Part shown: one piece after another, positions 46,017 to 54,762 of the stretch
How positions within the stretch are numbered: position 1 is the first letter of the stretch
How the letters are laid out: each line of letters begins with the position of its first letter
Assembly: GCF_902833645.1 (NCBI RefSeq)
Contig: NZ_CADFGE010000001.1
Location: forward strand, 1,364,001-1,428,000
From: Paraburkholderia fungorum
Lineage (GTDB): Bacteria; Pseudomonadota; Gammaproteobacteria; Burkholderiales; Burkholderiaceae
Length of the DNA: 64,000 nt
Direction of reading: 5' to 3'
The notes under the pieces: model-generated
What the model was told of the DNA's origin: nothing
The model's input: only the letters and a program-made list of their open reading frames with translations
The model's database searches: none
Made by a program: the position numbers and the translations under genes

Positions 46017-47702
46017 TCAGCCTCCTTGGGCAAACAGAGCGTCCAGCATCTCGAGACTCGGTTCAAAGTTCGCGCATTCGCGGAAACCTTGCTGCAAAAA
46101 AGCTTCCATCCGCGGGTACAACGCAATCGCACGGTCGAGCAGCGCGTCGCGCCCGCTCGAATAGGCGCCGACGTTGATCAGATCGCGGTTGCGCTGGTAG
46201 CGCGACAGCATCTGCTTGAACATACGCGTTTTCTCAAGATGGTTATCGTCGATCAGCGCGGTCATTGCCCGGCTAATCGATGCTTCGATGTCAATCGCCG
46301 GATAGTGGCCGGCCTCGGCGAGCGAGCGAGACAGCACGATGTGGCCGTCCAGAATCGCGCGCGCGGAGTCGGCGATCGGGTCCTGCTGGTCGTCGCCTTC
46401 GGTCAGCACGGTGTAGAACGCGGTGATCGATCCGCCGCCCGCCGGGCCGTTGCCGGTACGTTCGACGAGCGCCGGCAGCTTGGCGAACACCGAAGGCGGA
46501 TAGCCCTTGGTGGCAGGCGGCTCGCCCACGGCGAGCGCGATCTCGCGCTGCGCCATCGCATAGCGGGTCAACGAATCCATCAGCAGCAGCACGTGCTTGC
46601 CCTGATCGCGGAAATACTCGGCGAGCGAGGTCGAGTACGACGCGGCCTGCATCCGCAAGAGCGGCGAGACGTCGGCCGGCGCGGCGATGACGACCGAGCG
46701 CGCGAGGCCTTCCTCGCCGAGAATCTGTTCGATGAATTCCTTCACTTCACGGCCGCGTTCGCCGATCAGGCCGATCACGATCACCTCGGCGCTGGTGTAG
46801 CGCGCCATCGTGCCGAGCAGCACCGATTTACCGACACCCGAACCGGCGAACAGGCCCATGCGCTGGCCGCGGCCCACGGTCAGCAGCGCGTTGATCGCGC
46901 GCACGCCGACGTCGAGCACCTTGTGAATCGGCTCGCGGTTCAGCGGGTTGATGACCGGCGCCGACAGCGGCGCATCGGCATGCGCGCCGAGCGGGCCGAG
47001 CCCGTCGAGCGGGCGGCCGGACGCGTCCAGCACGCGGCCAAGCAGTTCCCAGCCGACCGGCAGGCGCTTGGCGCCCGCCATTGGATCGGCGATCGGCGCG
47101 CTTTCGAGCGGGTACACGCGCGCGCCGGGCAAGAGGCCGATCACCTCGGTGGTCGGCATCAGAAACAGTTTGTCGCCGGAGAAGCCAACCACTTCGGCTT
47201 CGGCCATCGGCAGCGAACTGCCGCGCGGCAGTTCGATCATCACTTCAGCGCCCACCGACAGCCGCAAGCCGACGGCTTCGAGCACCAGGCCGGCTGCGCG
47301 GGTCAAACGTCCGCAGGCCCGCATCGGTTTGGCGATTGCGTTGCGCTCGCGCAGGGCGTCGAGACGACCACGCCAGGCTTGCATGTGCGGGTTGCTCTCG
47401 AGTGCGGGATCGTATGGGGCAGGCTGGGGTGAAGCGGAACTCGAAGAAGTTGTGTCTGAAGCGGCCTCCGCGGCAGCGGATTCGCGGCTCGGCGGCGTAC
47501 CCGCCTCCAGCCGCGCCGCGCCCGGATGACCGTGGCCAGGCTCGCGCAAGGCCGCTTCAATAGCCGCGACGGCGGCCGCGGCGGGCGTCAGCGCAGCCGG
47601 TGCATCCGCCAACGCCTCGGCGCCGAACGACGCCAGCGCCAGTTCGCGTTCGAGCGGCGTCAGATCGCTGGCGCGGATTTCTTCGAGCGTCGGCTTCACC
47701 AT
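46017..47702 (-). CDS. fliI: Flagellum-specific export ATPase FliI, N-terminally extended
   Basis: FliI is the F1-beta-like ATPase that energises protein export. Walker A is [15 protein letters not shown] near residue 285; [14 protein letters not shown] and [20 protein letters not shown] (Walker B) follow. Length is 561 residues against roughly 440-460 in most species. The extra roughly 100 residues at the N-terminus are acidic and Ala/Ser-rich. The start at 47702 overlaps the fliH end by seven bases and has AAGGTGAG before it. Confidence 0.96.
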   Translation of the reverse strand: MVKPTLEEIRASDLTPLERELALASFGAEALADAPAALTPAAAAVAAIEAALREPGHGHPGAARLEAGTPPSRESAAAEAASDTTSSSSASPQPAPYDPALESNPHMQAWRGRLDALRERNAIAKPMRACGRLTRAAGLVLEAVGLRLSVGAEVMIELPRGSSLPMAEAEVVGFSGDKLFLMPTTEVIGLLPGARVYPLESAPIADPMAGAKRLPVGWELLGRVLDASGRPLDGLGPLGAHADAPLSAPVINPLNREPIHKVLDVGVRAINALLTVGRGQRMGLFAGSGVGKSVLLGTMARYTSAEVIVIGLIGERGREVKEFIEQILGEEGLARSVVIAAPADVSPLLRMQAASYSTSLAEYFRDQGKHVLLLMDSLTRYAMAQREIALAVGEPPATKGYPPSVFAKLPALVERTGNGPAGGGSITAFYTVLTEGDDQQDPIADSARAILDGHIVLSRSLAEAGHYPAIDIEASISRAMTALIDDNHLEKTRMFKQMLSRYQRNRDLINVGAYSSGRDALLDRAIALYPRMEAFLQQGFRECANFEPSLEMLDALFAQGG

Positions 47703-48373
47703 GTGCTCACCTTGCCGAGGGCGGCGGCGACGCGCTCCCAGCGTGTATCGATGCCGGCATCCACTTCACCGGTGCCGGCCTGGGCGCGGCAGCCACCGCG
47801 CTCGACCGCCGGATCGGTCCGCACGGTCCAGCCGCGCGTTTGCAGTTCTTCCATCAGATAGGCCTCGACGACCGGCAGGTCGGCGGGGCTGACGATCAGC
47901 GCAGGCGCGCCGACCAGCGCCGGTTCGCTGGCCAGCACCTCGCGGGCGGCGGCAATCAGCGCAGTGGGATCGTGCTGCACGTGCTGGCGCACCACCTGCT
48001 GGGCGATGTCCAGCGCCAACGCGACCAGGGTCTCCGAAATTGCGCCTTGCGCACCGTCGAGCGCTGCCTTGAAGGTCTCGGCCAGCGCGGCCAGACGCGC
48101 CGCTTCTTCGCGCGCTTCGCTCTGGCCCTGCTCGAAACCTTGCGCATGCCCCTGCTCGTAGCCGGCCTGATAACCGAGCGCCTGCCCGGCCACGTGACCG
48201 GTTGCGATGCCCTGCGCATGGGCGGCGTCGCGCACACGCTCGAGTTCGGCTTCGAACGCGCCGTCGTCGACTTCGGGCTCGGGCGGCGCCGGCGGCACCG
48301 GGTCGAACGAAGCCATCTCCCAGCGCTGGTAGGCCGAGAGGCTTTCCTTCGCCGCGGAGTTCTGATCAGACAT
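47696..48373 (-). CDS. fliH: Flagellar export ATPase regulator FliH
   Basis: FliH is the peripheral stalk that binds FliI and FliN. A disordered acidic-proline N-terminus ([15 protein letters not shown]) leads to the repeated small-residue helix pattern typical of FliH ([25 protein letters not shown], a GxxxG-like ladder). The C-terminal domain has [17 protein letters not shown] use the ATG at 48373 (MSDQNSAAK); an ATG two codons earlier (48379) is equally plausible. It overlaps fliG and fliI. Confidence 0.93.
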   Translation of the reverse strand: MSDQNSAAKESLSAYQRWEMASFDPVPPAPPEPEVDDGAFEAELERVRDAAHAQGIATGHVAGQALGYQAGYEQGHAQGFEQGQSEAREEAARLAALAETFKAALDGAQGAISETLVALALDIAQQVVRQHVQHDPTALIAAAREVLASEPALVGAPALIVSPADLPVVEAYLMEELQTRGWTVRTDPAVERGGCRAQAGTGEVDAGIDTRWERVAAALGKVSTW

Positions 48374-49361
48374 ACGCATCTTCCGCCTTGCCGCCTAGCG
48401 CGATCTGGCCGCTTTCCGCCAGATTGCGCACGATTTGCAGGATACGGCGCTGCTGCGTCTCGACTTCGGACACGCGCACCGGGCCGCGCGAATCGAGGTC
48501 TTCGGCGAGCAGTTCGGCAGCACGTTGCGACATGTTCGACAGGAACTTCTGGCGCAACGCGGGCGGCGCGCCCTTCAGCGAGATGATCAACGCCTCGGAC
48601 TCGACTTCCTTCAGCAGCAACTGGATCGCACGATCCTCGAGATCGAGCAGGTTCTCGAACACGAACATCTGATCGATGATCTTCTGCGCGAGTTCCGCGT
48701 CGTACTGGCGAACGTTCTCGATAACGCCTTCTTCATGGTTGCTCGACATGAAGTTGAGAATTTCGGCCGCCGTGCGGATGCCGCCCATCGGGCTGCGCTT
48801 CAGGTTGTCGCTGCCGGACAGCAGGCCCGTCAGCACGTCGTCGAGTTCGCGCAGTGCGGCCGGCTGGATGCCGTCCAGCGTGGCGATCCGCAGCAGCACG
48901 TCGTTACGCAGACGCTCGGTAAAGCAGGCGACGATTTCCGAAGCCTGATCGCGGTCCAGGTGAACCAGAATGGTCGCGATGATCTGCGGGTGTTCGTTCT
49001 TGATGAGCTCGGCCACCGCCGCCGAGTCCATCCACTTGAGGCCTTCGATCCCGCTGGTATCGCTGCCCTGCAAAATCCGGTCGATGATCGCGCCGGCCTT
49101 GTCGTCGCCGAGCGCCTTGGTCAGCACCGAACGGATGTAGTCGCTCGAATCGAGCGAGAGGGCGGTGTGCTTCTCGGCTTCGCGCACGAACTCCTGCAGG
49201 ACTTCGTCGATCTGCTCGCGCGTGATGTTCTTCAGCGCGGCCATCGCCACGCCGATCTTCTGAACCTCGCGCGGTCCGAGAAACTTGAATACCTGCGCGG
49301 CTTCTTCCTCACCGATCGACATCAGCAGGAGCGCGCTCTTCATTACGCCTTCAGCGCTCAT
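48366..49361 (-). CDS. fliG: Flagellar motor switch protein FliG
   Basis: FliG is the rotor protein that interacts with MotA. The middle domain shows EHPQIIATILVHLDRDQASEI (the EHPQ motif). The C-terminal torque helix carries the alternating charges in VSEVETQQRRIL and the preceding MSQRAAELLAEDLDSRGPV. Length is 331 residues. It overlaps the fliF end by 11 bases. Confidence 0.98.
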   Translation of the reverse strand: MSAEGVMKSALLLMSIGEEEAAQVFKFLGPREVQKIGVAMAALKNITREQIDEVLQEFVREAEKHTALSLDSSDYIRSVLTKALGDDKAGAIIDRILQGSDTSGIEGLKWMDSAAVAELIKNEHPQIIATILVHLDRDQASEIVACFTERLRNDVLLRIATLDGIQPAALRELDDVLTGLLSGSDNLKRSPMGGIRTAAEILNFMSSNHEEGVIENVRQYDAELAQKIIDQMFVFENLLDLEDRAIQLLLKEVESEALIISLKGAPPALRQKFLSNMSQRAAELLAEDLDSRGPVRVSEVETQQRRILQIVRNLAESGQIALGGKAEDAYV

Positions 49362-51150
49362 CGGACACCCAATTTTTCACGACGGTTGCGACGATCTTCG
49401 GATCCTGGCGGGCAATGTTGCGCGCGAATTCCAGGTTCCGTTCGTATTTGTGCTTCGAGTTTTCCAGCGCGAGCAATTCGTTGTCGCTTTCGAGTTCGGC
49501 GACGCTGGCTGTAGCCGCGCGCTCGGCGGCGGGAATGCCGTCCAGCAGGATCGGTTCGTCCGGCGAAGGCAGCGCCGCGGCGGCGACCGGCTCCGGCGGC
49601 GGGAAAGCGCGGCGCAGCGCCGGCTTCACCATTACGAAGTACAGGAACAGGGCGACCGCGCCAATGCCGAGGTAGGTTGCGAGCTGCTTGGCGAGCGCGA
49701 TCATGTCCGGCGTGCGCCACCACGGCAGGTCGGCATTCGGATCGATATCGGCGGTGAACGGGCTGTTGACCACGTTGACCGAGTCGCCGCGCGCGGCGTC
49801 GAAGCCCATCGCGTCCTTCACCAGTTGATTGACTTGCGCGAGCTTGTCGGCGGTGACCGGCTGCATGGTCGCGTGACCCTTGGCGTCGACCACTCGCAGG
49901 TAGTTGACCACCACCGCCACCGAAAGGCGCTTGATGCCGCCCATCGGCTGCTCCAGGTGCTGCACGGTCTTGTTGAGTTCGTAGTTGGTGGTCGAATCCT
50001 TGCGATCGCTGACCGGCGTGGTGGTCACGCCGCTCGCACCGTTACCGGCGACGATCGGCGCCGAGGCCGGTTGCGGCGGCTGGTTCGACAACGCGCCCGG
50101 CACGCCGGAGGCCGCGGCCTGGGACATTTCGGTGGCGGTGCTGGTTTGCTGGCTGCGGATTGCCGCCTGCTGCGGACTGCCGTTCGGGCCGTAGTTTTCC
50201 GAGGTCTGTTCGCTGCGCGAGAAGTCGATGTCGGCGCTGACCTGCGAGTGCGCGTTGCCCGAACCGAATAACGGCGCGAGGATCGCGTCGATACGTTGCT
50301 GGGTGCTGCGCTCGATCTGCTGGCGGTACTTGAGTTGCGAGGCGTCCAGCCCGCTGCCGGTGGACGGCTGCGTCAGCAGGTTGCCGTCCTGGTCGAGGAT
50401 GGTCACGCCCTTCACCGGCATATCCGGCACTGCCGATGACACCATGTGGGTGATCGCCAGCACCTGGCCTTCGTCGAGCGCGCGGCCCGGGTACAGGTTG
50501 ACCAGCACGGAGGCCGACGGCGCTTCCTTGTCGCGCACGAACACCGAAGGCTTCGGAATGGCCAGATGCACGCGCGCCGACTTCACCGATGAAATCGACT
50601 CGATCGTGCGTTCGAGTTCACCCTCCAGCGCGCGCTGGTAATTGATCTGCTCGGCGAACTGGCTGATGCCGAACTTCTGGTTGTCCATCAATTCGAAGCC
50701 GACCGAGCCGCTCTTGGGCAAGCCTTGCGCCGCCAGACGCAGACGCATTTCGTGCACCTGCTCGGACGGCACGAGGATCGCGCCACCGGCATCGGTGAAC
50801 TTGTAGGGGATGTTGGCCGCCTGCAGCGCGGTGATGATGGCGCCGCCGTCACGGTCCGACAGGTTGCTGTAGAGCACCTTGTAGTCCGGCGCGCGCGACC
50901 ACAGGAACAGGCCCGCGACGATGGCGACCAGCAACGCGACCGCGAAAATCAGCGGTGCGCGCGGGTTGCCGCGCATTTGCGCGAGACCCGACAGACGTTG
51001 GCCAAAATTGCCGCCCAGGTTGCTCCCCAGTCCGCCCAGGTCCGCGGCGGCGCCTGCCTGGCCGGTGCCGGCAGCGCTGGCGCCCGGCTGCGCGCCGGCG
51101 AGGCCCATACGGGCGTCGGGGTTGATCAAAGAGTTGGCTGACGAATCCAT
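49351..51150 (-). CDS. fliF: Flagellar MS-ring protein FliF
   Basis: FliF builds the MS-ring, the base of the flagellum. Two membrane helices flank a large periplasmic part: IFAVALLVAIVAGLFLWS near residue 60, and YLGIGAVALFLYFVMVKPAL near 500. Ring-building motifs include GAIITALQAANIPYKF and VPSEQVHEMRLRLA. The C-terminus (NLEFARNIARQDPKIVATVVKNWV) is the FliG-binding tail. The ATG at 51150 is chosen over one at 51261; length is 599 residues. It is divergent from fliE. Confidence 0.97.
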   Translation of the reverse strand: MDSSANSLINPDARMGLAGAQPGASAAGTGQAGAAADLGGLGSNLGGNFGQRLSGLAQMRGNPRAPLIFAVALLVAIVAGLFLWSRAPDYKVLYSNLSDRDGGAIITALQAANIPYKFTDAGGAILVPSEQVHEMRLRLAAQGLPKSGSVGFELMDNQKFGISQFAEQINYQRALEGELERTIESISSVKSARVHLAIPKPSVFVRDKEAPSASVLVNLYPGRALDEGQVLAITHMVSSAVPDMPVKGVTILDQDGNLLTQPSTGSGLDASQLKYRQQIERSTQQRIDAILAPLFGSGNAHSQVSADIDFSRSEQTSENYGPNGSPQQAAIRSQQTSTATEMSQAAASGVPGALSNQPPQPASAPIVAGNGASGVTTTPVSDRKDSTTNYELNKTVQHLEQPMGGIKRLSVAVVVNYLRVVDAKGHATMQPVTADKLAQVNQLVKDAMGFDAARGDSVNVVNSPFTADIDPNADLPWWRTPDMIALAKQLATYLGIGAVALFLYFVMVKPALRRAFPPPEPVAAAALPSPDEPILLDGIPAAERAATASVAELESDNELLALENSKHKYERNLEFARNIARQDPKIVATVVKNWVSDER

Positions 51151-51264
51151 GCGTCGGGTATCTCCGGGATGCCTTTGCGTTCTGCCGCCTGAGCGCACCG
51201 AGGGTCGGCGGGCGTACGGACAGAGACTTTCACGATTGAAATTATCCGCAGCGCCGCTCAACCC

Positions 51265-51306
51265 GATTGCTTGAATAGAGCCGGGTTTCCCCCCTAGTTT
51301 CGGGGC
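51265..51306. promoter_or_regulatory. FlhDC-box-like element between fliF and fliE
   Basis: ATTGCTTGAATAGAGCC shares TTGAATAGA with the flgA-flgB box. An opposed weaker half, TAGTTTCGGGGC, begins 24 bases on, the same offset as at flgA-flgB. It is placed between divergent class 2 genes. Confidence 0.5.
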
Positions 51307-51387
51307 TTTCCCTGAGGACCCGCTGCTATGCTTTCGTCCAGATCGGTACGGTTTCCGGCATGCCGGTCGTCATTCCCTGGAGAGAAC

Positions 51388-51723
51388 ATGACTTTGCCCG
51401 TAAACGCGCTCACGTCGGCACTGCAACAGATGCAGTCGATGGCGGCGCAAGCGACCGGCGGCAGCAGCCCGGCGGCCGATCAGTCCGGCGCGGCAACGGC
51501 CGGCGGGTTCGCCTCGGCGCTCAAGGCGTCGTTGGACAAGATCAGCGGCGATCAGACCAAGGCGATCGGCGAATCGCAGGCGTTCGAACTCGGCGCGTCC
51601 AACGTCTCGCTGAACGACGTGATGGTCGACATGCAGAAGGCCAACGTCGGCTTCCAGTTCGGGCTGCAGGTGCGCAACAAACTGGTGTCGGCTTACAACG
51701 ACATCATGCAGATGTCGGTGTGA
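51388..51723 (+). CDS. fliE: MS-ring to rod adapter FliE
   Basis: FliE links the MS-ring to the rod. The 111-residue protein ends with the diagnostic block [22 protein letters not shown], then [20 protein letters not shown]. The ATG at 51388 has GGAGAG just upstream and fits the family N-terminus better than an ATG at 51328. It is a monocistronic rightward gene, followed by a hairpin. Confidence 0.97.
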   Translation: MTLPVNALTSALQQMQSMAAQATGGSSPAADQSGAATAGGFASALKASLDKISGDQTKAIGESQAFELGASNVSLNDVMVDMQKANVGFQFGLQVRNKLVSAYNDIMQMSV

Positions 51724-51730
51724 GTGCGAC

Positions 51731-51760
51731 TCGGGCGGCAGGGCTGTTCCGCCCGCCCGA
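51731..51760 (+). terminator. Hairpin after fliE
   Basis: An 8-bp GC-rich stem (TCGGGCGG with CCGCCCGA) and 14-base loop, seven bases after the fliE stop, without a T-run. Confidence 0.45.
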
Positions 51761-51906
51761 ATGCCTGTGCTCCGGATGCAACACCGTGCGCTTGCACGGC
51801 AGGACGGTCGGCCCGGCGCGCCCGCGAGGCGCTTCATGGCAGGCGAACTTGCCGCGTTCAGCGCGATGTCGCCGCGATCGGCCCCTTAATCCTCCTTACA
51901 CCGGCC

Positions 51907-51934
51907 TAAAGCTTTCCCGTTGCCTATCCGATAA
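51907..51934 (+). promoter_or_regulatory. Sigma-28-like promoter of fliST
   Basis: TAAAGCTT and CCGATAA, with one base more between them than in the consensus, the same +1 spacing as at flgM. It lies 86 bases before the fliS ATG. Confidence 0.65.
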
Positions 51935-52019
51935 CCAGCTATAGGCAGAAATCTTGGGTGCGCAGCGCACCCGGACGGGGTGCCACGACCAACCGCAGTG
52001 CAAGAGAGGAGGAGCGCCG

Positions 52020-52454
52020 ATGTTTTCCCCAGGACACTCTGGAGCCAATGCGTATGCACGCGTCGGCGTCGAGACAGGGGTGATGGGCGCGAGTCCGCAT
52101 CGTCTGATCGTGATGTTGTATCAGGGCGCCCGGCAGGCGATCGCGCAAGCGCGCATGCATGTGCAGCAAGGCAATGTGCCGGCTCGTGGTGAGGCGATCG
52201 GCAAGGCGATTCAGATCGTCGAAAGCGGGCTGCAACTATCGCTGAACCTCGAGGTGGGCGGCGAGATTGCAGAGCGGTTGGACGCGCTATATACCTATAT
52301 GTCGCGCCGGTTGCTCGAAGCCAATATAAAACAGAGCGAGGCGATGCTGGTCGAGGTCGATGGCCTGCTGGCGACACTCGAAGAGGCATGGATCGGGATC
52401 GCCCCGGAGATCGCGCGGATGGCAGCCCAGCCGGCCGCGGAAAGCATGAGATGA
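52020..52454 (+). CDS. fliS: Flagellin export chaperone FliS
   Basis: FliS keeps flagellin unpolymerised until export. Signatures: AYARVGVETGVMGASPHRLIVMLYQGA and LEVGGEIAERLDALYTYMSRRL. The ATG at 52020 has a very strong GAGAGGAGGAG site. Length is 144 residues. It overlaps fliT by four bases. Its client fliC and the cap gene fliD, often adjacent, are absent from the window. Confidence 0.97.
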   Translation: MFSPGHSGANAYARVGVETGVMGASPHRLIVMLYQGARQAIAQARMHVQQGNVPARGEAIGKAIQIVESGLQLSLNLEVGGEIAERLDALYTYMSRRLLEANIKQSEAMLVEVDGLLATLEEAWIGIAPEIARMAAQPAAESMR

Positions 52455-52777
52455 CATCGAACGCAGAATATTTCGCCCGCTACGAGGCGATTGCAGCGAT
52501 TTCCCGCCGCATGCTGACAGCCGCCCGGCGGGCCCTGTGGAGCGATCTGGCCCATTTGCAGGAGGAATACCGGAATCTGGTGGACGCATTGAAAGACGCG
52601 GAAACCGGCGTCAGGCTGGACGATGCGGAGCGTCTGCGCAAGTACACGCTGATCCGGCAGATTCTGGCCGACGACGCGGCGATCCGGGATCTGGCGAATC
52701 CGCGCATGGCCAATCTGTCGGCGTTGTTCGCCGGACGGCCGACTCGCGTGCTCAAGGAATTGTACGGGGCGCGCTGA
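52451..52777 (+). CDS. fliT: FliT-like flagellar chaperone
   Basis: FliT chaperones the filament cap FliD and in enterics also restrains FlhDC. The 108-residue helical product (YFARYEAIAAISRRMLTAAR, later RKYTLIRQILADDAAIRDL) is weakly conserved, and the call depends largely on translational coupling to fliS (ATGA). Confidence 0.85.
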   Translation: MTSNAEYFARYEAIAAISRRMLTAARRALWSDLAHLQEEYRNLVDALKDAETGVRLDDAERLRKYTLIRQILADDAAIRDLANPRMANLSALFAGRPTRVLKELYGAR

Positions 52778-52858
52778 GTGCGCCCGCGGGCAACACGCTG
52801 CCTCAGTCTGTCCGACTATATTTGAGCGTGCCGCTGCCAATGTGACCAAGGAATCGGT

Positions 52859-54265
52859 ATGAACGGAATCGACACGGTCGTCAGTTCGCTGCTCGCGAAC
52901 CGGGTCGACAGTCTGCTCAATCTTGCGCCGGGCAGCGCGACGGCCTCGCAGACTGGCGCTGCGGGCGTCGATACCGAAGTTCTCAACACCACCCCTGTCG
53001 CGCCTCCCGCAGCCCCGCCGGCTTCCGCCCAGACCGCGCTGTCCGCCGTCGCGCTGACGCTCAATGCGATCGTGAACTCTGGCGGCGAGGCGACGCCGGC
53101 CGTGCTCGGCCAGGCGCCGATCTGGCCGGCCGCGCCGGCGCTCGATATCGAGGCTGGTGGCTTGCCGCTCTTCGATACGGCTGCCCCATCCGCTGCTCCC
53201 TCCGCGAATCCGAATACCGCCGGCACCGCGGCCACCGCCAATGTCGCGGCGGCCCAGGTGCCGGTCGCCGCGCTCGCCGCCGCGCTCGAACAGACGGTCG
53301 GTGAAAGCGGCCTGTTTTACGAATCCCATCTCGCACAATGGCTGGCCGGTCAAAGCACGCCGGCCGCGCTGGCCGGCGAGGCGCAGAACAAGCTGGTGGC
53401 CGCCGCCGCGCAACTGCCGCTCAACTGGGCGAGCGACGCCGAGCAGGCTCCGTCTGCCAATGCGGCAGCCCGGCAGGGCGCGGGCGGTACGCCCAACGGC
53501 CCGGCCAACGGCGCGCCGGACGGCAACGCGGCAGGCCGGATGCCGTCGATCCAGACCGCGCAGGCCGCGCGTTTCGTAGCGGGCGAGGTGCTGGCGAGTT
53601 CGCTGTCCGACCTGAACGGCCAGCCGGCGCATGCGAGCTTACGCGGTGCCGCGACGCCGCTGGACGACGGCGGGTCGTCGCAAAACACACAATCGATGGC
53701 AGCCGCGGTTCATCCCGCGACCGTGCCGCTGGTGCGCCAGCAACTCGATCTGCTCGCTACCGGGCAATTCCGCTGGACCGGCGAAGCATGGCCGGGCGCC
53801 AAGCTCGACTGGACCATCGAGCAGGAAGGCGATGAATGGGATCGCAGCGGCGGCGGCACGGCGAGCGAGGACGATCAACCGTGGCGCACGCGGCTGACGC
53901 TGTCGCTGCCGACACTCGGCATCGTCGACGCGGACCTGACGCTGACGGGCTCACGGCTGGTCGCGCGCGTGCAGGCGAGTCCGGTTGGCGCGGCGCGCTT
54001 GTCCGTGCAGGGTGAGGATTTTCGTCAACGGCTCGCGGCGGCAGGCATCGAATTGCACGGGCTGACGATTCGCGAGATTGGCGGCGGCATGCCGGCTACC
54101 GCGGCGGGCGCCGCGGTAGCCGGACAGGCGGCGGCGTCCGCGTATGCGCGCTCGGCCTCGGCGGCATCTGCTGCCTCGGCGGCTGACAAAGCGTCGGCGG
54201 GGCATCGCGCGGGGCGGGCTGACCGCTCGTCCGCGCCGCTCGACGATTTCGATTGGGATATGTGA
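52859..54265 (+). CDS. Second FliK-like protein with a hook-length-control C-domain
   Basis: A 468-residue Ala/Pro-rich protein. Only the C-terminal third is ordered: FRWTGEAWPGAKLDWTIEQE, then TRLTLSLPTLGIVDADLTL, then GSRLVARVQASP and FRQRLAAAGIELHGL. The LPxLG core followed by a strand and a helix is the pattern of the FliK C-terminal (Flg_hook) domain. It is distinct from fliK at 43972. The stop overlaps the FlhB-like gene (TGATG). It probably acts on the export switch or is a structural relative; function is unproven. Confidence 0.75.
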   Translation: MNGIDTVVSSLLANRVDSLLNLAPGSATASQTGAAGVDTEVLNTTPVAPPAAPPASAQTALSAVALTLNAIVNSGGEATPAVLGQAPIWPAAPALDIEAGGLPLFDTAAPSAAPSANPNTAGTAATANVAAAQVPVAALAAALEQTVGESGLFYESHLAQWLAGQSTPAALAGEAQNKLVAAAAQLPLNWASDAEQAPSANAAARQGAGGTPNGPANGAPDGNAAGRMPSIQTAQAARFVAGEVLASSLSDLNGQPAHASLRGAATPLDDGGSSQNTQSMAAAVHPATVPLVRQQLDLLATGQFRWTGEAWPGAKLDWTIEQEGDEWDRSGGGTASEDDQPWRTRLTLSLPTLGIVDADLTLTGSRLVARVQASPVGAARLSVQGEDFRQRLAAAGIELHGLTIREIGGGMPATAAGAAVAGQAAASAYARSASAASAASAADKASAGHRAGRADRSSAPLDDFDWDM

Positions 54266-54630
54266 TGAGCCGCAAACATCGCCGCAGCGCGGCCGCGCTC
54301 GTCTACGACGCACAAGGCAACGATCCCGCGCCGCGCGTCGTCGCCAAAGGCTACGGCATGCTGGCCGAGATGATCGTGCAGCGCGCCAAGGAGGCCGGTC
54401 TGTATGTGCACGAGTCACCGGAAATGGTCTCGTTGCTGATGCAGGTCGATCTCGATACGCGGATTCCGCCGCAGCTCTATCAGGCGGTGGCGGAGTTGCT
54501 CGCCTGGCTGCATCGGCTGGAAAGCGGTGCGGAGAATGAACCCGAAGGCGGAGCCGCTGCCGTGCATGACGTGACCGATGTGGTGGCGACGGACATAGCG
54601 GACGTTTCTGGCGGAGCGTCCAGGCGCTGA
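54265..54630 (+). CDS. FlhB C-terminal-domain paralogue (FlhX/FhlB type)
   Basis: A 121-residue soluble protein resembling only the post-cleavage part of FlhB: APRVVAKGYGMLAEMIVQRA and IPPQLYQAVAELLAWLHRLE align with FlhB's APKVVAKGVNLVAARIREIA and IPGPLYGAVAEVLAWVYQLR. It lacks the four membrane helices and the NPTH autocleavage motif. Such proteins (FlhX or FhlB) can substitute for the cleaved FlhB fragment in some species. The tail after about residue 95 is acidic and variable. It is translationally coupled to the FliK-like gene. Confidence 0.85.
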   Translation: MSRKHRRSAAALVYDAQGNDPAPRVVAKGYGMLAEMIVQRAKEAGLYVHESPEMVSLLMQVDLDTRIPPQLYQAVAELLAWLHRLESGAENEPEGGAAAVHDVTDVVATDIADVSGGASRR

Positions 54631-54666
54631 GGCGGAGGTGGGGCTGGCGGGCCCGACCGCCTATCG

Positions 54667-54762
54667 CCCGTCGCCCGGACAGCCGACCCCGGCCGCCCGT
54701 CGCCCGGATAGCCGGCCCCGGCCGCCCGTCGCCCGGACAGCCGTCCCCGGCCGCCCGTCGCA
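54667..54762. repeat. 29-bp tandem repeat, three full copies and part of a fourth
   Basis: Units begin at 54667, 54696, 54725 and 54754 with CCCGTCGCCCGGA; the copies differ only at two positions (C/T and A/G/T). It lies between the convergent FlhB-like and aldehyde dehydrogenase genes, right against the latter's stop codon. Confidence 0.92.

Noticed and set aside
54667..54762. Possible CRISPR array (29-bp periodic repeat)
   Set aside because: The units are directly adjacent with no spacers, and no cas genes are present.
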